Shown: piece by piece, positions 29,991-38,755 of the stretch | Layout of the letters: each line of letters starts with the position of its first letter | How positions within the stretch are numbered: position 1 is the first letter of the stretch | Source: Ferroacidibacillus organovorans | Lineage (GTDB): Bacteria; Bacillota; Bacilli; Alicyclobacillales; SLC66 | DNA: 64,000 bases | Assembly: GCF_001642725.1 (NCBI RefSeq) | Contig: NZ_LSUQ01000004.1 | Location: forward strand, 55,804-119,803 | Reading direction: 5' to 3' | Made by a program: the position numbers and the translations under genes | The notes under the pieces: generated by a model | Databases searched by the model: none | The model's input: the letters and a program-made list of their open reading frames with translations, nothing else | Told to the model about the DNA's origin: nothing

Positions 29991-31144
29991 GCGGACGAAT
30001 CGTAAAGTACGCGTGGATCATTGTCGCGTTTGGCGCAGGCCTTCTGATCACCAACCTCACATCCCCGTACGTCGCACTGAAGTGGTGGTTTATCGGCCTT
30101 TTTTGTGTGCTGCTTGGCCTGTTCTCACTGATTCTGGTTTTTGTGCGACAGCGCGCACGTGAACGCTATGCTGCACTTGTGTTTGAGCGGCGTCCGCGCG
30201 TTGTCGTGATCGGCGGGGGAACGGGGCAGCCTGTGCTTTTGCGTGGGCTGAAGAACCAAGGTGCGGAGATTACCGCGATTGTAACCGTAGGGGATGACGG
30301 TGGAAGTTCGGGTCGCTTGCGCACAGAGTTTGACATGCCGCCCCCCGGAGACATCCGCAATTGTTTGGTCGCGCTCGCCGATACGGAGCCCCTTCTCGAG
30401 GAACTCTTGCAACACCGGTTTAAAGAAGGGTCCGTGCTGACCGGGCACAGTTTCGGAAATTTATTTCTCGCCGCGATGACGAGCATTACGGGTGATTTTG
30501 AAACGGCTGTCAAAGAGACGAGCCGCGTTTTGGCGGTGCGTGGACGCGTGTTGCCTGCGGCGACACAGGAAATCACGCTCTTTGCGACGTATACAGACGG
30601 AACGACGGAGGTCGGAGAGTCAGCGATTCCGAAGCAGGGAAAATCGATTGAGCGAATCGATATCGCCCCGCCTGATGTCTTGGCACTCCCTGACGCGCTC
30701 GCCGCGATTCGCGAGGCAGACGCGATCGTAATTGGTCCGGGGAGCCTTTTCACGAGTGTGCTGCCTAATTTGCTCGTCCCTGGTATCGCTGACGCGGTGC
30801 GTGAGTCGCATGGCAAAGTGATGTACGTATGTAATGTGATGACACAACCTGGTGAAACGGATGGCTTTACGGCTTCACAGCATGTCGAAGCGGTGTATCG
30901 TCATGTCGGGCCGCGTTTCTTTGATATGATCATTGTGAACTCTGCTTCGATTCCAGCGGAGATGAGCGATCAATACGGCATACGCGGCGCGCACGCGGTC
31001 ACAGCAGATGTGGAAAAACTACATGCGTTAGGGCTTACGGTGATTGCGCGAAACTTTCTGCACAACGCTTCGTATGTCCGGCATGATCCTGATCTGATTG
31101 CGCAGCAAGTGCTCGCTTTAATCGGACGGGAACATCGACGCTAA
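29987..31144 (+). CDS. yvcK: Gluconeogenesis factor YvcK/GlmR with N-terminal membrane anchor
   Basis: 385 residues. Seen: VVVIGGGTGQPVLLRGLKN (about 72-90), VTVGDDGGSSGRLRTEF, PPPGDIRNCLVALAD, SFGNLFLAAMT and AIVIGPGSLFTSVLPNLLVP, all YvcK signatures. In B. subtilis YvcK binds UDP-GlcNAc and is needed for growth on gluconeogenic substrates. Unlike the ~317-residue soluble B. subtilis protein, this one begins with two hydrophobic helices (about residues 7-25 and 32-53), which suggests membrane attachment. Placed between rapZ and whiA as usual. Confidence 0.95.
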
Positions 31145-31160
31145 GCGAGGGGGATGAATC

Positions 31161-32132
31161 ATGTCGTTTGCTGCGCGCACGAAAAAGGAACTGACGCACA
31201 TTGTCACAAAGCCGTGTTGTGAGCGGGCAGAGTTGACGGCATTGATTCAGCAGTGTGGCGCGATACGCGAGGGAGCCATCCTTGATCTCTCGACGGAGAA
31301 TGCGGCGATTGCGCGTCGAATCTATTCGCTTCTAAAGACACACACGTCCGCCGCGCTTGAGGTTATCGTTCAGAAAAAAATGAGGCTCAAGAAAAACAAT
31401 GTCTACATCGTTCGGATTCGCCGCGAGCGGATCGCTGTGCTGAACGCCCTTGGATTGACGGAAGACACGCTCCAATCTGCGATTCCTCCATCTGCCATCG
31501 CGCGCGATTGCTGCAAGCGCTCCTATTTGCGTGGGGCGTTTATGGCGAGTGGGTCGGTAAATGATCCTGATAGCAACTCGTATCACTTGGAAGTATCTGC
31601 ACATACAGAGCGACAGGCGCAAGCGATTCTCGACCTGATGAGCGGTTACCACTTTCACGCAAAGACTGCGGCGCGCAAGAAAGAATTCCTGGTCTATATC
31701 AAAGAAGGCGAGAAAATCGTCGAGTTTTTAGGATTGATTGGTGCGCATCAAGCGCTGTTACATTTTGAGGATGTCCGCGTCGTAAAAGGAATGCGCAATC
31801 AGGTGAATCGGCTCGTAAACTGCGAGACGGCTAACCTGAACAAAACGATCATGGCGGCTGTGCGACAGCTTGAAAACATTCGATTGATTGAAGAGGAACG
31901 CGGGCTGCATACGCTTGCGCCAAAGCTACGCGTCGTCGCAGAGATGCGCTTGCGTCACCCGGAAATCACGCTGTTGGAGCTTGCGGAACTTTTACCGGAA
32001 CGCGTAAGTAAGTCAGGATTAAACCACCGATTGCGCAAACTTGATGAAATTGCCCAACGAATCCGTGCAGAATGTGGGATTTCTGATGATGGCAGTTTCA
32101 CACATAGTCACACTGTCTCGGATTTGGTATAA
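31161..32132 (+). CDS. whiA: WhiA-family sporulation/cell-division regulator
   Basis: 323 residues. N-terminal WhiA domain plus LAGLIDADG-like core (RSYLRGAFMASGSVNDPDSN, YHLEVSAHTERQAQAILDLM) and a C-terminal helix-turn-helix (HPEITLLELAELLPERVSKS, GLNHRLRKLDEIAQRI). In Bacillus it influences cell division and chromosome segregation; in Streptomyces it controls sporulation septation. Same order as in B. subtilis (rapZ-yvcK-whiA-crh). Confidence 0.96.
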   Translation: MSFAARTKKELTHIVTKPCCERAELTALIQQCGAIREGAILDLSTENAAIARRIYSLLKTHTSAALEVIVQKKMRLKKNNVYIVRIRRERIAVLNALGLTEDTLQSAIPPSAIARDCCKRSYLRGAFMASGSVNDPDSNSYHLEVSAHTERQAQAILDLMSGYHFHAKTAARKKEFLVYIKEGEKIVEFLGLIGAHQALLHFEDVRVVKGMRNQVNRLVNCETANLNKTIMAAVRQLENIRLIEEERGLHTLAPKLRVVAEMRLRHPEITLLELAELLPERVSKSGLNHRLRKLDEIAQRIRAECGISDDGSFTHSHTVSDLV

Positions 32133-32133
32133 T
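32105..32133 (+). promoter_or_regulatory. crh promoter
   Basis: TAGTCA (32105-32110, 4/6) and perfect TATAAT (32128-32133) are 17 bp apart; the -10 is extended by TGG. It overlaps the last codons of whiA and would let crh be made independently of the upstream operon. Confidence 0.65.
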
Positions 32134-32207
32134 GTGATAAATCATGGATGGACTGTAATGTTGAATGAAATGCGACTGACGACACAGGGTTATTGGGGGA
32201 ACGGAAG

Positions 32208-32465
32208 ATGGCAGAACGTACGGTGCAAGTCAATTTGCGTGCGGGACTTCAAGCGCGCCCTGCGGCTCAATTTGTGCAGGAAGCAAACCGCTTTAGCAGT
32301 GATGTATTTCTAGACAAGGACGGCAAGTCTGTCAACGCAAAGAGCATTATGGGTGTCATGTCACTCGTCATTCCAAAAGGTGCGACAGTCACGCTTCGCG
32401 CGACGGGCAGCGACGCTGAGCAGGCTGTCGAACGCTTGGCTGTACTCGTTGGCAGCGAAGAGTAA
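32208..32465 (+). CDS. crh: Catabolite repression HPr-like protein Crh
   Basis: 85 residues, HPr fold. The phosphotransfer histidine of HPr is replaced: GLQARPAA has Gln at position 15, while the regulatory serine is kept at position 46 (NAKSIMGVMSL). That combination defines Crh, which cannot act in PTS transport but is phosphorylated by HprK (gene at 8785) and then serves as CcpA corepressor. ATG at 32208 follows GGGGGAACGGAAG; an in-frame GTG/ATG slightly upstream is less likely. Confidence 0.95.
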   Translation: MAERTVQVNLRAGLQARPAAQFVQEANRFSSDVFLDKDGKSVNAKSIMGVMSLVIPKGATVTLRATGSDAEQAVERLAVLVGSEE

Positions 32466-32505
32466 TCGCTTGCGCGTAAGGCTGTTGACTGTGATTTGAA
32501 ATGAA

Positions 32506-32537
32506 GAGAATCCCTGTAACAAGGGATTCTTTTTTTA
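32506..32537 (+). terminator. crh terminator
   Basis: Perfect stem GAATCCCT (32508-32515) / AGGGATTC (32522-32529), 6-base loop, then T8. Ends the rapZ-yvcK-whiA-crh unit. Confidence 0.9.
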
Positions 32538-32793
32538 GGTTGAATAGAAAATATTGTCAGAATCATATGCGTCGCTTGATGATGCGGTTCTGACTCATTT
32601 TCATTTGCACAGTGGACAGTGATTCGATTGACGCGGTAACGTCAAGAAGAGCATTGAAGTTGTCACGAAACACGCTGTTTTGCCGAGACTAAAAGCCGGA
32701 TCGTTAAGGTTTAGGCTGTTTGGAGAATGGTGCTGTGTGTTTGGAGGTACCCGTGTCTCTGCTTTTGCCATACAATGAGGGGCAGGGCAAAAT
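32538..32793 (+). other. Intergenic region after crh
   Basis: No gene recognised in this stretch. It contains a small inverted repeat TTGACG-N6-CGTCAA (32628-32645) and a TACAAT hexamer (32771-32776) ahead of the small ORF at 32797, without a convincing -35. Confidence 0.4.
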
Positions 32794-32796
32794 GTG

Positions 32797-32904
32797 ATGG
32801 CGGTGAGCGCTGTGAGTGGAAAAAAACAAGACATTATTCATGATATCATTCTGCTTTTTACGGGTATTGTACTATTTTTGTTCTTCTATTTATTGCCCAC
32901 ATAA
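32797..32904 (+). CDS. 35-residue single-helix membrane peptide
   Basis: Short ORF: hydrophilic start (KKQDIIHD) followed by one hydrophobic helix (IILLFTGIVLFLFFYLLP). GTG at 32794 or ATG at 32797 could start it; GGGGCAGGG lies upstream. It ends 17 bp before the next small membrane-protein gene, which has its own GGAGGG site. No homologue recognised; could be a non-coding leader, but the clean start, helix and spacing favour a real peptide. Confidence 0.45.
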   Translation: MAVSAVSGKKQDIIHDIILLFTGIVLFLFFYLLPT

Positions 32905-32921
32905 TCTGGAGGGAATCTATT

Positions 32922-33134
32922 ATGAAAGCGAATGAACAGAATCGCTCCACGCAGCCGAGTGACAATACGCCAGAGCCTACTTGGGTGAAAAGAACGCGTG
33001 GAGCAGCAGGTGTCGCTTCGATCCTAGGGATTGTCGCAGTAACACTTTTGGCGTTTGATCACCTTAAACCGTGGTGGAAGGAAACGATTGAAGACGCTCG
33101 AGAGCGTGAGAGTGAGAGGAAATCCGTCATGTGA
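32922..33134 (+). CDS. Small single-pass membrane protein, unknown
   Basis: 70 residues. A polar N-terminal half (Asn/Ser/Thr/Pro-rich), one hydrophobic segment (GVASILGIVAVTLLAF, about 29-44), then a charged tail rich in Glu and Arg. GGAGGG precedes the ATG. Its stop overlaps the start of the next gene (GTGA). Not recognised. The tight overlap suggests that it acts with the product of 33131-33823. Confidence 0.6.
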   Translation: MKANEQNRSTQPSDNTPEPTWVKRTRGAAGVASILGIVAVTLLAFDHLKPWWKETIEDARERESERKSVM

Positions 33135-33823
33135 AAACGCGTTTGACACAACTTACAAAAAGAGAATTAGCTATCTTGGCGGGTATATTGCTCGCGACTG
33201 GGTATGTGAACATAGGTTCGGTAAATATCACTTCGAGGGAGTTTCATTTTGACCTGCGAGGCCCACTATTCTGGCGACTGACGAGTGGGTTGCAGCCGCT
33301 TTTGCATCGTCCAGGATCAGAGTTTTATATTCAACTCGAAGCGTATATGGCGCTTCTTCTCTTTACGGGTGAAGCGTACGTCGATGGAATCACTGTGGGT
33401 GCTTCTGCGTTGTTTCTACGCATACGCTCTCCAATGTTCGAGTGGAAACGTCTATCGACGGAGCGCTCGATTGAACACCTCGGCACAGCGAAGGCTGTGC
33501 TCGCACTTATGAATTTTGCGGTAGGAGTGCAACTTTTCTTTCGCAAATTGCCTTTTGTCATTACGGCAGTCAGTTTTCCAGAAGGCAAGGAGATTCGCTT
33601 CGTTACAACGGCTAATACGATACAACGCGTTGAACGCAAACTGCCGAGTAAATTTACATTCCCAGAGCAGACGAGATCAACACACGCGCTCAATAAACTG
33701 TTAGGCGCCTTGCTTACGTTTCAGGTCTTGCGCATTTATACCGTCTCAATGGGACGCGGGGGTGAACTAGCGTTTTCAATCGGCGGATCTATTTTTCAAT
33801 TTCGGAGGCATTTTATTTCATAA
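33131..33823 (+). CDS. Unknown protein with N-terminal membrane helix
   Basis: 230 residues, GTG start overlapping the upstream gene. An N-terminal hydrophobic stretch (LAILAGILLATGYVNIG, about 13-29) is followed by a mixed-charge body with alternating hydrophobic residues. I recognise no domain. Two further moderately hydrophobic stretches occur (MALLLFTGEAYVDGITVGAS and VLALMNFAVGVQLFF). The 3' neighbour starts about 100 bp later. Codon use looks like that of its neighbours apart from slightly more A/T. Confidence 0.55.
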   Translation: MKTRLTQLTKRELAILAGILLATGYVNIGSVNITSREFHFDLRGPLFWRLTSGLQPLLHRPGSEFYIQLEAYMALLLFTGEAYVDGITVGASALFLRIRSPMFEWKRLSTERSIEHLGTAKAVLALMNFAVGVQLFFRKLPFVITAVSFPEGKEIRFVTTANTIQRVERKLPSKFTFPEQTRSTHALNKLLGALLTFQVLRIYTVSMGRGGELAFSIGGSIFQFRRHFIS

Positions 33824-33926
33824 AAGGAAGACTATTCAATACGTGATGAAATGCTACAATCCTGCATGGTCAGATGTTTGCGTTGCGGTTACGATCGTTC
33901 TATTAACCGTTGCGAGGGGGAACACC

Positions 33927-34379
33927 ATGGAACGAATGCTGTCTTCGATACCACGTGCAAATGTAACGTTTAAAAGTGATGAACAATACTTTGAGATGTT
34001 GACGCGCGTGGTTTTTCTTACAGGATTCAGTGCACATGTTGTAAGCAAACGTTGGCCTGCTTTTCGGATTGCATTTGATTTTTTTGCACTTGATGAGGTC
34101 GCAGTCTATGATGATGCGCGTTTTGAGCAATTGCTCTCGATTCAGTCTGGAATTGTACGAAATGCTCGGAAAGTGAAGGCGACGATTGAAAATGCGAAAA
34201 GGTGTGTCGCTTTGCGGGATCAATACGGAAGTCTCCACGCATTTTTTTCCGACACACTGTGTTCACCGGCGGAGAGCGCCGTGAAAATGTTTACTCGAAC
34301 CTTCGCACAGATTGGTGAGAGTGCGGCGTTGGTTTTATACAACATGTTGGAGCAGGATGCTTCTATCATCCATGAATAA
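33927..34379 (+). CDS. DNA-3-methyladenine glycosylase I-like protein
   Basis: 150 residues resembling the core of the Tag/adenine-glycosylase family: YFEMLTRVVFLTGFSAHVV, RWPAFRIAFDFFALDEVAVY, and RNARKVKATIENAKRCVAL correspond to the helix-hairpin-helix-like core of Tag, which removes 3-methyladenine from DNA. It lacks the N- and C-terminal zinc ligands of classical E. coli Tag and is shorter (150 versus 187), so it belongs to a divergent subfamily and its activity is uncertain. ATG at 33927 follows GAGGGGG; an ORF start at 33843 is not supported. Confidence 0.65.
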   Translation: MERMLSSIPRANVTFKSDEQYFEMLTRVVFLTGFSAHVVSKRWPAFRIAFDFFALDEVAVYDDARFEQLLSIQSGIVRNARKVKATIENAKRCVALRDQYGSLHAFFSDTLCSPAESAVKMFTRTFAQIGESAALVLYNMLEQDASIIHE

Positions 34380-34400
34380 CATGCCCTAGAAGCAAAAAGA

Positions 34401-34445
34401 TTGTAAGGTTTGCTCAGCCATTGTATGATCGAGTTACAACAATGG
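34401..34445 (+). promoter_or_regulatory. Promoter of M6 metalloprotease gene with inverted repeat
   Basis: TTGTAA (34401-34406) and TATGAT (34424-34429) are 17 bp apart. A perfect inverted repeat CCATTGT (34418-34424) / ACAATGG (34439-34445) starts at the upstream edge of the -10 and runs past the likely start point, a good place for a repressor. Confidence 0.5.
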
Positions 34446-34491
34446 TTAGAATCGGGTGGTTCGTCTGACGTTTACGCCTTTGCGCGTTAAA

Positions 34492-36420
34492 ATGACTCAC
34501 ACTTCTGTGCGCATTTTTATTATCGCTATCCTCGGAATTTCTGCACTCTTGCCTGTGAGCGATACGTTTGCGCAACGTCTCTCTACAAAGGTGGCGCGTC
34601 ACGCTGTTGTAAACACACAGCTACACGTAAACGCGCTGCTTCGCAGTGCGGCGCTGCATCGATCCAGTAAAAAACATTCTTCTCAGTATGCTTTTGGGAC
34701 GATGCCGACCCTCGCGAATGCGCAAGTGCTTGTCGTCGCAGTACAATTTGCGGGGCAAAAGGCGACAACGTCACTCGTCCATCTTGCAAACACGTATTTT
34801 TATTCGCCAAACTCTGTGGCTGCCTATTTCCGTAGTGTTTCATATGGACAGTTTAAGATGAAAGGGAATGTTGTAGGGGCACAGGGAAAGTCGTTAGCGT
34901 GGATGACTCTTCCCCACACGGAGGCGTACTACGCAAATAAAGATAATGGATCGGGTGGACCGTTTCCCACCAATGATGACGGAATTGTAAACGACGTGAT
35001 TGCGCAATTAGTAAAAGCACATTTTATTTTTAGCCCGTATGTATACCGTGGAGTGATTCCATATTTGGCGATTGTCTACAGTGGCTATGGGGCGGATGTT
35101 GATCCAACGGACACTGGATTGATCTGGCCTGTCGAGAGCACGCTGAATACGTCAATCTCTGTTCCGGTGTACGCTTCAAGCCCTGTCTCTGCCAAGGTGA
35201 GTACGTATGATTTAGCACCTGAACTCGCGGATCCCGGAGGTTCACCGTCATCAATTGGTGTTTATGCGCATGAATTTGGGCACATGTTAGGGTTGGATGA
35301 TCTCTATGACACGTCGGGAAGCGCGAGCGCCGGGGTTGGAGACGGCCCGTTTAGTCTGATGGGAACAGGCAATTGGAACGGGAACCCTTCTGGATCTTCG
35401 CCTTCCTTTCTCGATCCGTACAGTCTCTTATTTCTTGGCTGGGCGCAGCCAAAGATCTTAGATCACAGTGTGACAGGCAATGTATTGTTGCCGATTGAAA
35501 AGTTCGCGTCCATTGACTTGATTCCTGCGCCGCAGCATCAAAAGGAGTATTTGCTGCTCGATAACGTGGAACCGATCGGATATGACACGGCGCTGCCCAA
35601 TCAAGGACTCCTGATCTGGCACGTGGATGCAAGCCAGGTCAACCCGAACAGTCCAGACTGGTTGAACAATGTATTAAACACCCCTGCGCAAAACGTGACG
35701 AAACACGATGATTTGGCGATTATCGGGGCATCCGGAAAAAACGATTTGTTGGCTCCCGCAGACAGTGGAATATCGTATGATGACGCCTATCCCAGCATGA
35801 CAGGAAACAATAAATTAACAGCTTCGAGTCATCCTTCGAACAAGATGTTTGCAGGGCCGTCATTCGGAATGGACGTGCGCAACATTGCGCGGCACAAAAA
35901 TGGAACGGTCACGTTTGACACGATTGACTGGCAGCAGGGAAAAGGGCTATTTATCGCGCGACCGACAACAGGTCTCACCCTCTTTTCCGGATTGCCTCTT
36001 CCATTGAATGCATTTTATGGATCAAGCTATAAGAGTTCTAAGAATGTTACGCCTTCTGGCGATTGGTACGCGTCAAACGATGTGATCCGTGTGGTAAATG
36101 GGGTGGTGACTACGCTGTCGAATCGTGATCAGATCGTGACCGTAAATGTTGTCTATAGGTCACAACTGGCCTCCATTAATCTGCAGATTGCCCACGTCGT
36201 CACGCTTCATTTATCGTCACAACGTTCACCCGTTTCACTCATTCATACTAGACCAGCGGTGACGGCGATTTACTCAAACGGAGCGCATGTGAACGTCACG
36301 AAGGACATTGTTTGGACAAAGGAGACGACTCGCGGGCGTCACTCGTCAGGACTTGTAAATAACAATTCCGGAAATGAATCGTACGTCGGGGAATTTGCTG
36401 GTCAAACGATTACTTATTAA
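34492..36420 (+). CDS. Secreted M6-family metalloprotease (immune inhibitor A-like)
   Basis: About 642 residues. Signal peptide: VRIFIIAILGISALLPVS followed by a likely cleavage after DTFA. The zinc site is HEFGHMLGLDDLYDTSG (from about residue 260), i.e. HExxH plus the third ligand Asp typical of M6 proteases, followed by the Met-turn-like SLMGTGNWNG. The C-terminal ~200 residues are beta-rich with unknown role. Such enzymes digest extracellular protein; in a peptide-importing organism it could feed the transporter at 15-21 kb. ATG at 34492 gives a clean signal peptide; GTG at 34456 is an alternative, and neither has a good ribosome site. Confidence 0.85.
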   Translation: MTHTSVRIFIIAILGISALLPVSDTFAQRLSTKVARHAVVNTQLHVNALLRSAALHRSSKKHSSQYAFGTMPTLANAQVLVVAVQFAGQKATTSLVHLANTYFYSPNSVAAYFRSVSYGQFKMKGNVVGAQGKSLAWMTLPHTEAYYANKDNGSGGPFPTNDDGIVNDVIAQLVKAHFIFSPYVYRGVIPYLAIVYSGYGADVDPTDTGLIWPVESTLNTSISVPVYASSPVSAKVSTYDLAPELADPGGSPSSIGVYAHEFGHMLGLDDLYDTSGSASAGVGDGPFSLMGTGNWNGNPSGSSPSFLDPYSLLFLGWAQPKILDHSVTGNVLLPIEKFASIDLIPAPQHQKEYLLLDNVEPIGYDTALPNQGLLIWHVDASQVNPNSPDWLNNVLNTPAQNVTKHDDLAIIGASGKNDLLAPADSGISYDDAYPSMTGNNKLTASSHPSNKMFAGPSFGMDVRNIARHKNGTVTFDTIDWQQGKGLFIARPTTGLTLFSGLPLPLNAFYGSSYKSSKNVTPSGDWYASNDVIRVVNGVVTTLSNRDQIVTVNVVYRSQLASINLQIAHVVTLHLSSQRSPVSLIHTRPAVTAIYSNGAHVNVTKDIVWTKETTRGRHSSGLVNNNSGNESYVGEFAGQTITY

Positions 36421-36432
36421 AGGAGCTTATCG

Positions 36433-37521
36433 ATGAATAACCATACACTGCGAGAGTCCTTCGAGACATTGGGCATCTCTGATCTCGTCTTGACACCAGG
36501 CGCCAGCTTTCGCTATCTATCTGGGCTTTCTTTACATGCGAGTGAGCGATTGACACTTTTGTTTGTAAACATTGACGGAGAAAAATCGGCGCTCCTCCCT
36601 GCGCTTGAGGCGGAGTCTGCCAAAGGCGCTGATTTTTTGCATCTTGAAACGTATCGCGATGAGGAAGGTCCACTTCGTGCCCTGCAAGCATTAACCCAGA
36701 AAATGGGGTTCTCATTTGAAACGATTCTCGGTTACGAAGCGCAGATGATTCGCATGTTTGAGTACCAGGCGTTGGCAGGTTTTGCGGGGATATCCTTTCT
36801 TGCCGCGGATGACGTACTGGCTTCGATTCGACTGATCAAAGGGGAGGATGAACTCGAAAAAATTCGCCGAGCGGCGCAGATCGTGGATGGCGCGCTTGTG
36901 CGTTCTCTCCCGCTTTTTAAATCAGGGATGACCGAATTGGAGGTCGCTGCAGAACTAGAATATCAGATGCGCAAACTGGGATCGGAAGGTACTCCATTTG
37001 CAACCATCGCTTGTGCGGGTCCGCGCGGCGCGCTGCCTCACGGAGGCCCCAGCATGTCGGTCATAAAGCGTGGGGATCTGGTGGTGCTCGATTATGGCGC
37101 AATGATCGATGGATACGCGGCTGACACGACGCGTACAGTTTCATTCGGAGTGCCGTCAGAAGAGGCGTTATCTGTCTATGAAGTGGTCAAAAAGGCGCAG
37201 GCTGCGGCTGTTCAGATTGTAAGGCCTGGCATTACAGCGCAGGAAGTGGATCGCGCGGCGCGTGAAGTGATTCGCGGGGCGGGATTGGGAGTTTATTTTA
37301 CTCACCGTACTGGACATGGGCTTGGACTCGATGTCCATGAGTTTCCGAGTGTGATGGAGGGCAATGAGCTGATTCTTAGGCCAGGTATGGTGTTCACCGT
37401 TGAACCTGGAGTGTATTTATCGGGAAAATTTGGCGTCCGCATTGAAGATGATGTGTGCGTTACCGAAACGGGCGTTGAGGTTTTGACACAGTTTACGCGC
37501 GAATTGTGTGTGATTGACTGA
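36433..37521 (+). CDS. Xaa-Pro aminopeptidase / M24-family peptidase
   Basis: 362 residues. N-terminal creatinase-like domain (about 1-130) and C-terminal pita-bread domain. All five metal ligands are seen: Asp in VVLDYGAMIDG, Asp in AADTTRTVSFG, His in HRTGHGLGLDVHE, Glu in FTVEPGVYLSG, and Glu in GVRIEDDVCVT. Cleaves N-terminal residues before proline, or Xaa-Pro dipeptides. Starts 12 bp after the M6 protease stop, so both may form a protein-utilisation unit. GGAG precedes the ATG. Confidence 0.9.
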   Translation: MNNHTLRESFETLGISDLVLTPGASFRYLSGLSLHASERLTLLFVNIDGEKSALLPALEAESAKGADFLHLETYRDEEGPLRALQALTQKMGFSFETILGYEAQMIRMFEYQALAGFAGISFLAADDVLASIRLIKGEDELEKIRRAAQIVDGALVRSLPLFKSGMTELEVAAELEYQMRKLGSEGTPFATIACAGPRGALPHGGPSMSVIKRGDLVVLDYGAMIDGYAADTTRTVSFGVPSEEALSVYEVVKKAQAAAVQIVRPGITAQEVDRAAREVIRGAGLGVYFTHRTGHGLGLDVHEFPSVMEGNELILRPGMVFTVEPGVYLSGKFGVRIEDDVCVTETGVEVLTQFTRELCVID

Positions 37522-37585
37522 ACGTCGTCTCGCATGTGCCAACACATTCACTCGGCGCATACGATGGCTTGCGAGGTGAAAACGC

Positions 37586-37852
37586 GTGCGCATTCGTATG
37601 ACATTCAACATTGGCTCCATTCGGTTTTCAAACATTGAAAACGCATCGGCTGTCAACTTTGGGCAGAGTGTTCAGGCAGACTGGGATAGCTACAGCAAGA
37701 CAAACACGGGATTCGGGAAAATTACGGGAAGCCATAACCATATCGAAGATACGAAGAGTCGCGTGGATGATCCAGACACGGTGGATTCAATTATGGCTGA
37801 GACGTACCAGACGTATCGACCGAGGATTCACGGGGAGGGTCATGACCGATGA
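37586..37852 (+). CDS. Small GerPA/GerPF-like protein (tentative)
   Basis: 88 residues. The first ~50 residues follow the GerPA/GerPF layout of a short beta-rich start, a G-x-V/I-x-F-G turn, a Ser/Lys-Thr element and a Gly-rich turn: NIGSIRFSNIENASAVNFGQ then DSYSKTNTGFGKITG. In Bacillus GerP proteins sit in the spore coat and help germinants reach their receptors. The Lys/Asp-rich tail is different. GTG start after GAGGTG. It overlaps the Hsp20 gene by 4 bp (ATGA). Shares the K-(T/A)-N-(T/A)-GFG motif with the next two small genes. Confidence 0.55.
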   Translation: MRIRMTFNIGSIRFSNIENASAVNFGQSVQADWDSYSKTNTGFGKITGSHNHIEDTKSRVDDPDTVDSIMAETYQTYRPRIHGEGHDR

Positions 37853-38484
37853 ACTCGGGCATGGATCCATCGGGGATGTGGCAATCCATGACGGAACAGT
37901 TCCGCCGTGTTTTTGGCGATGATTTCGTACAAAATCTAATGAAATCGGTCAATCTCTCTGACATGGCAAACGGCGCTGGATTTGGTGGTGTGGGAATGTC
38001 TGGTGGTTCGCGTCAAGGAGAGAGTGGAATTGCAAACGGCGGAGTTCCGTTTGGTCAAAATCCGTTTTTCCCTTTCGGAAAACAGGGGGTTGCGAGTGAA
38101 CCGGGTTCTTCGAATCAAGGGGGGCAGCATCAAGGGGCGATGATCTCTTTTCCGCGAATCGACGTGTATACGACGCGTCATGAAGTGATCGTGCTTGCGG
38201 AAGTTCCCGGCGCGTCCCCTGGAGATGTAAAAATCAGTGTTGATCCAGAGGCGCTCGTGATTCGCGGGCATATCAAGAACCCGCTACAACCGATCACGGA
38301 CCATGAAAACATCCATGTGGAGCTTTTTCGTGGAGATTTTACGCGCGAGATTGCTCTTCCTGTTCGTGTGCGTACCGATAAGGTGCGCGCGTCGTATCGT
38401 CAGGGCTTTCTTGAGATTCGCATGATGAAAGATGGGGAACGCCCCGCCCGCACGGGCAAAGACGTCCCCATCCGCTTTGAATAG
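37849..38484 (+). CDS. Hsp20/alpha-crystallin family protein, possibly spore-associated
   Basis: 211 residues. The C-terminal ~110 residues are an alpha-crystallin domain: ISFPRIDVYTTRHEVIVLAE, VPGASPGDVKISVDPEALVI, and the family's A/G-x-L-like end in YRQGFLEIRMMKDG. The N-terminal half is long, Gly/Gln/Ser-rich and low in complexity, unlike cytosolic Hsp20 but like CotM-type coat proteins. It is translationally coupled to a GerP-like gene and followed by three more, suggesting a role in spore-coat assembly (inference). Confidence 0.8.
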   Translation: MNSGMDPSGMWQSMTEQFRRVFGDDFVQNLMKSVNLSDMANGAGFGGVGMSGGSRQGESGIANGGVPFGQNPFFPFGKQGVASEPGSSNQGGQHQGAMISFPRIDVYTTRHEVIVLAEVPGASPGDVKISVDPEALVIRGHIKNPLQPITDHENIHVELFRGDFTREIALPVRVRTDKVRASYRQGFLEIRMMKDGERPARTGKDVPIRFE

Positions 38485-38499
38485 GTGCTAAGGATTGAT

Positions 38500-38715
38500 T
38501 TAGTCGATCTTTTTAATCGTGTCGAGAAAATCAAAGTCCTTTGTTCGTGTTGAAGCGATGAATTTATTCTCATCGCCAGTGATTTTTCCAAACCCAGCGT
38601 TTGCCTTCGAGGTTGCTCGCACGTGCGTTTTACGCGTTTTCCCCACATAAATTCCTGAGTTGCTTAAAATGAAATTTGATGAAACTGATCCGATGTTCAG
38701 TTCGAAGTCACTCAT
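38500..38715 (-). CDS. Small GerPA/GerPF-like protein (tentative), minus strand
   Basis: 71 residues: FELNIGSVSSNFILSNSGIY, then TSKANAGFGKITGDENKF, the same layout as the neighbour at 37586. The GKITG element is identical in both. ATG at 38715 is 7 bases after AGGAGG; another in-frame ATG at 38721 sits too close to it. Divergent from the next GerP-like gene and convergent with hsp20. No terminator is seen in the 15-bp gap to hsp20. Confidence 0.55.
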   Translation of the reverse strand: MSDFELNIGSVSSNFILSNSGIYVGKTRKTHVRATSKANAGFGKITGDENKFIASTRTKDFDFLDTIKKID

Positions 38716-38755
38716 GTTCATTCCTCCTGAAAATCAGCGTATGCGGAGAAAATCA

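Noticed and set aside
30166..30816. 216-residue open frame on the minus strand
   Set aside because: Antisense of yvcK; Ser/Pro-rich translation typical of a shadow frame.
32797..34379. Anti-phage defence island
   Set aside because: No nuclease, helicase, toxin, TIR or reverse transcriptase motif; the Tag-like protein alone does not support it.
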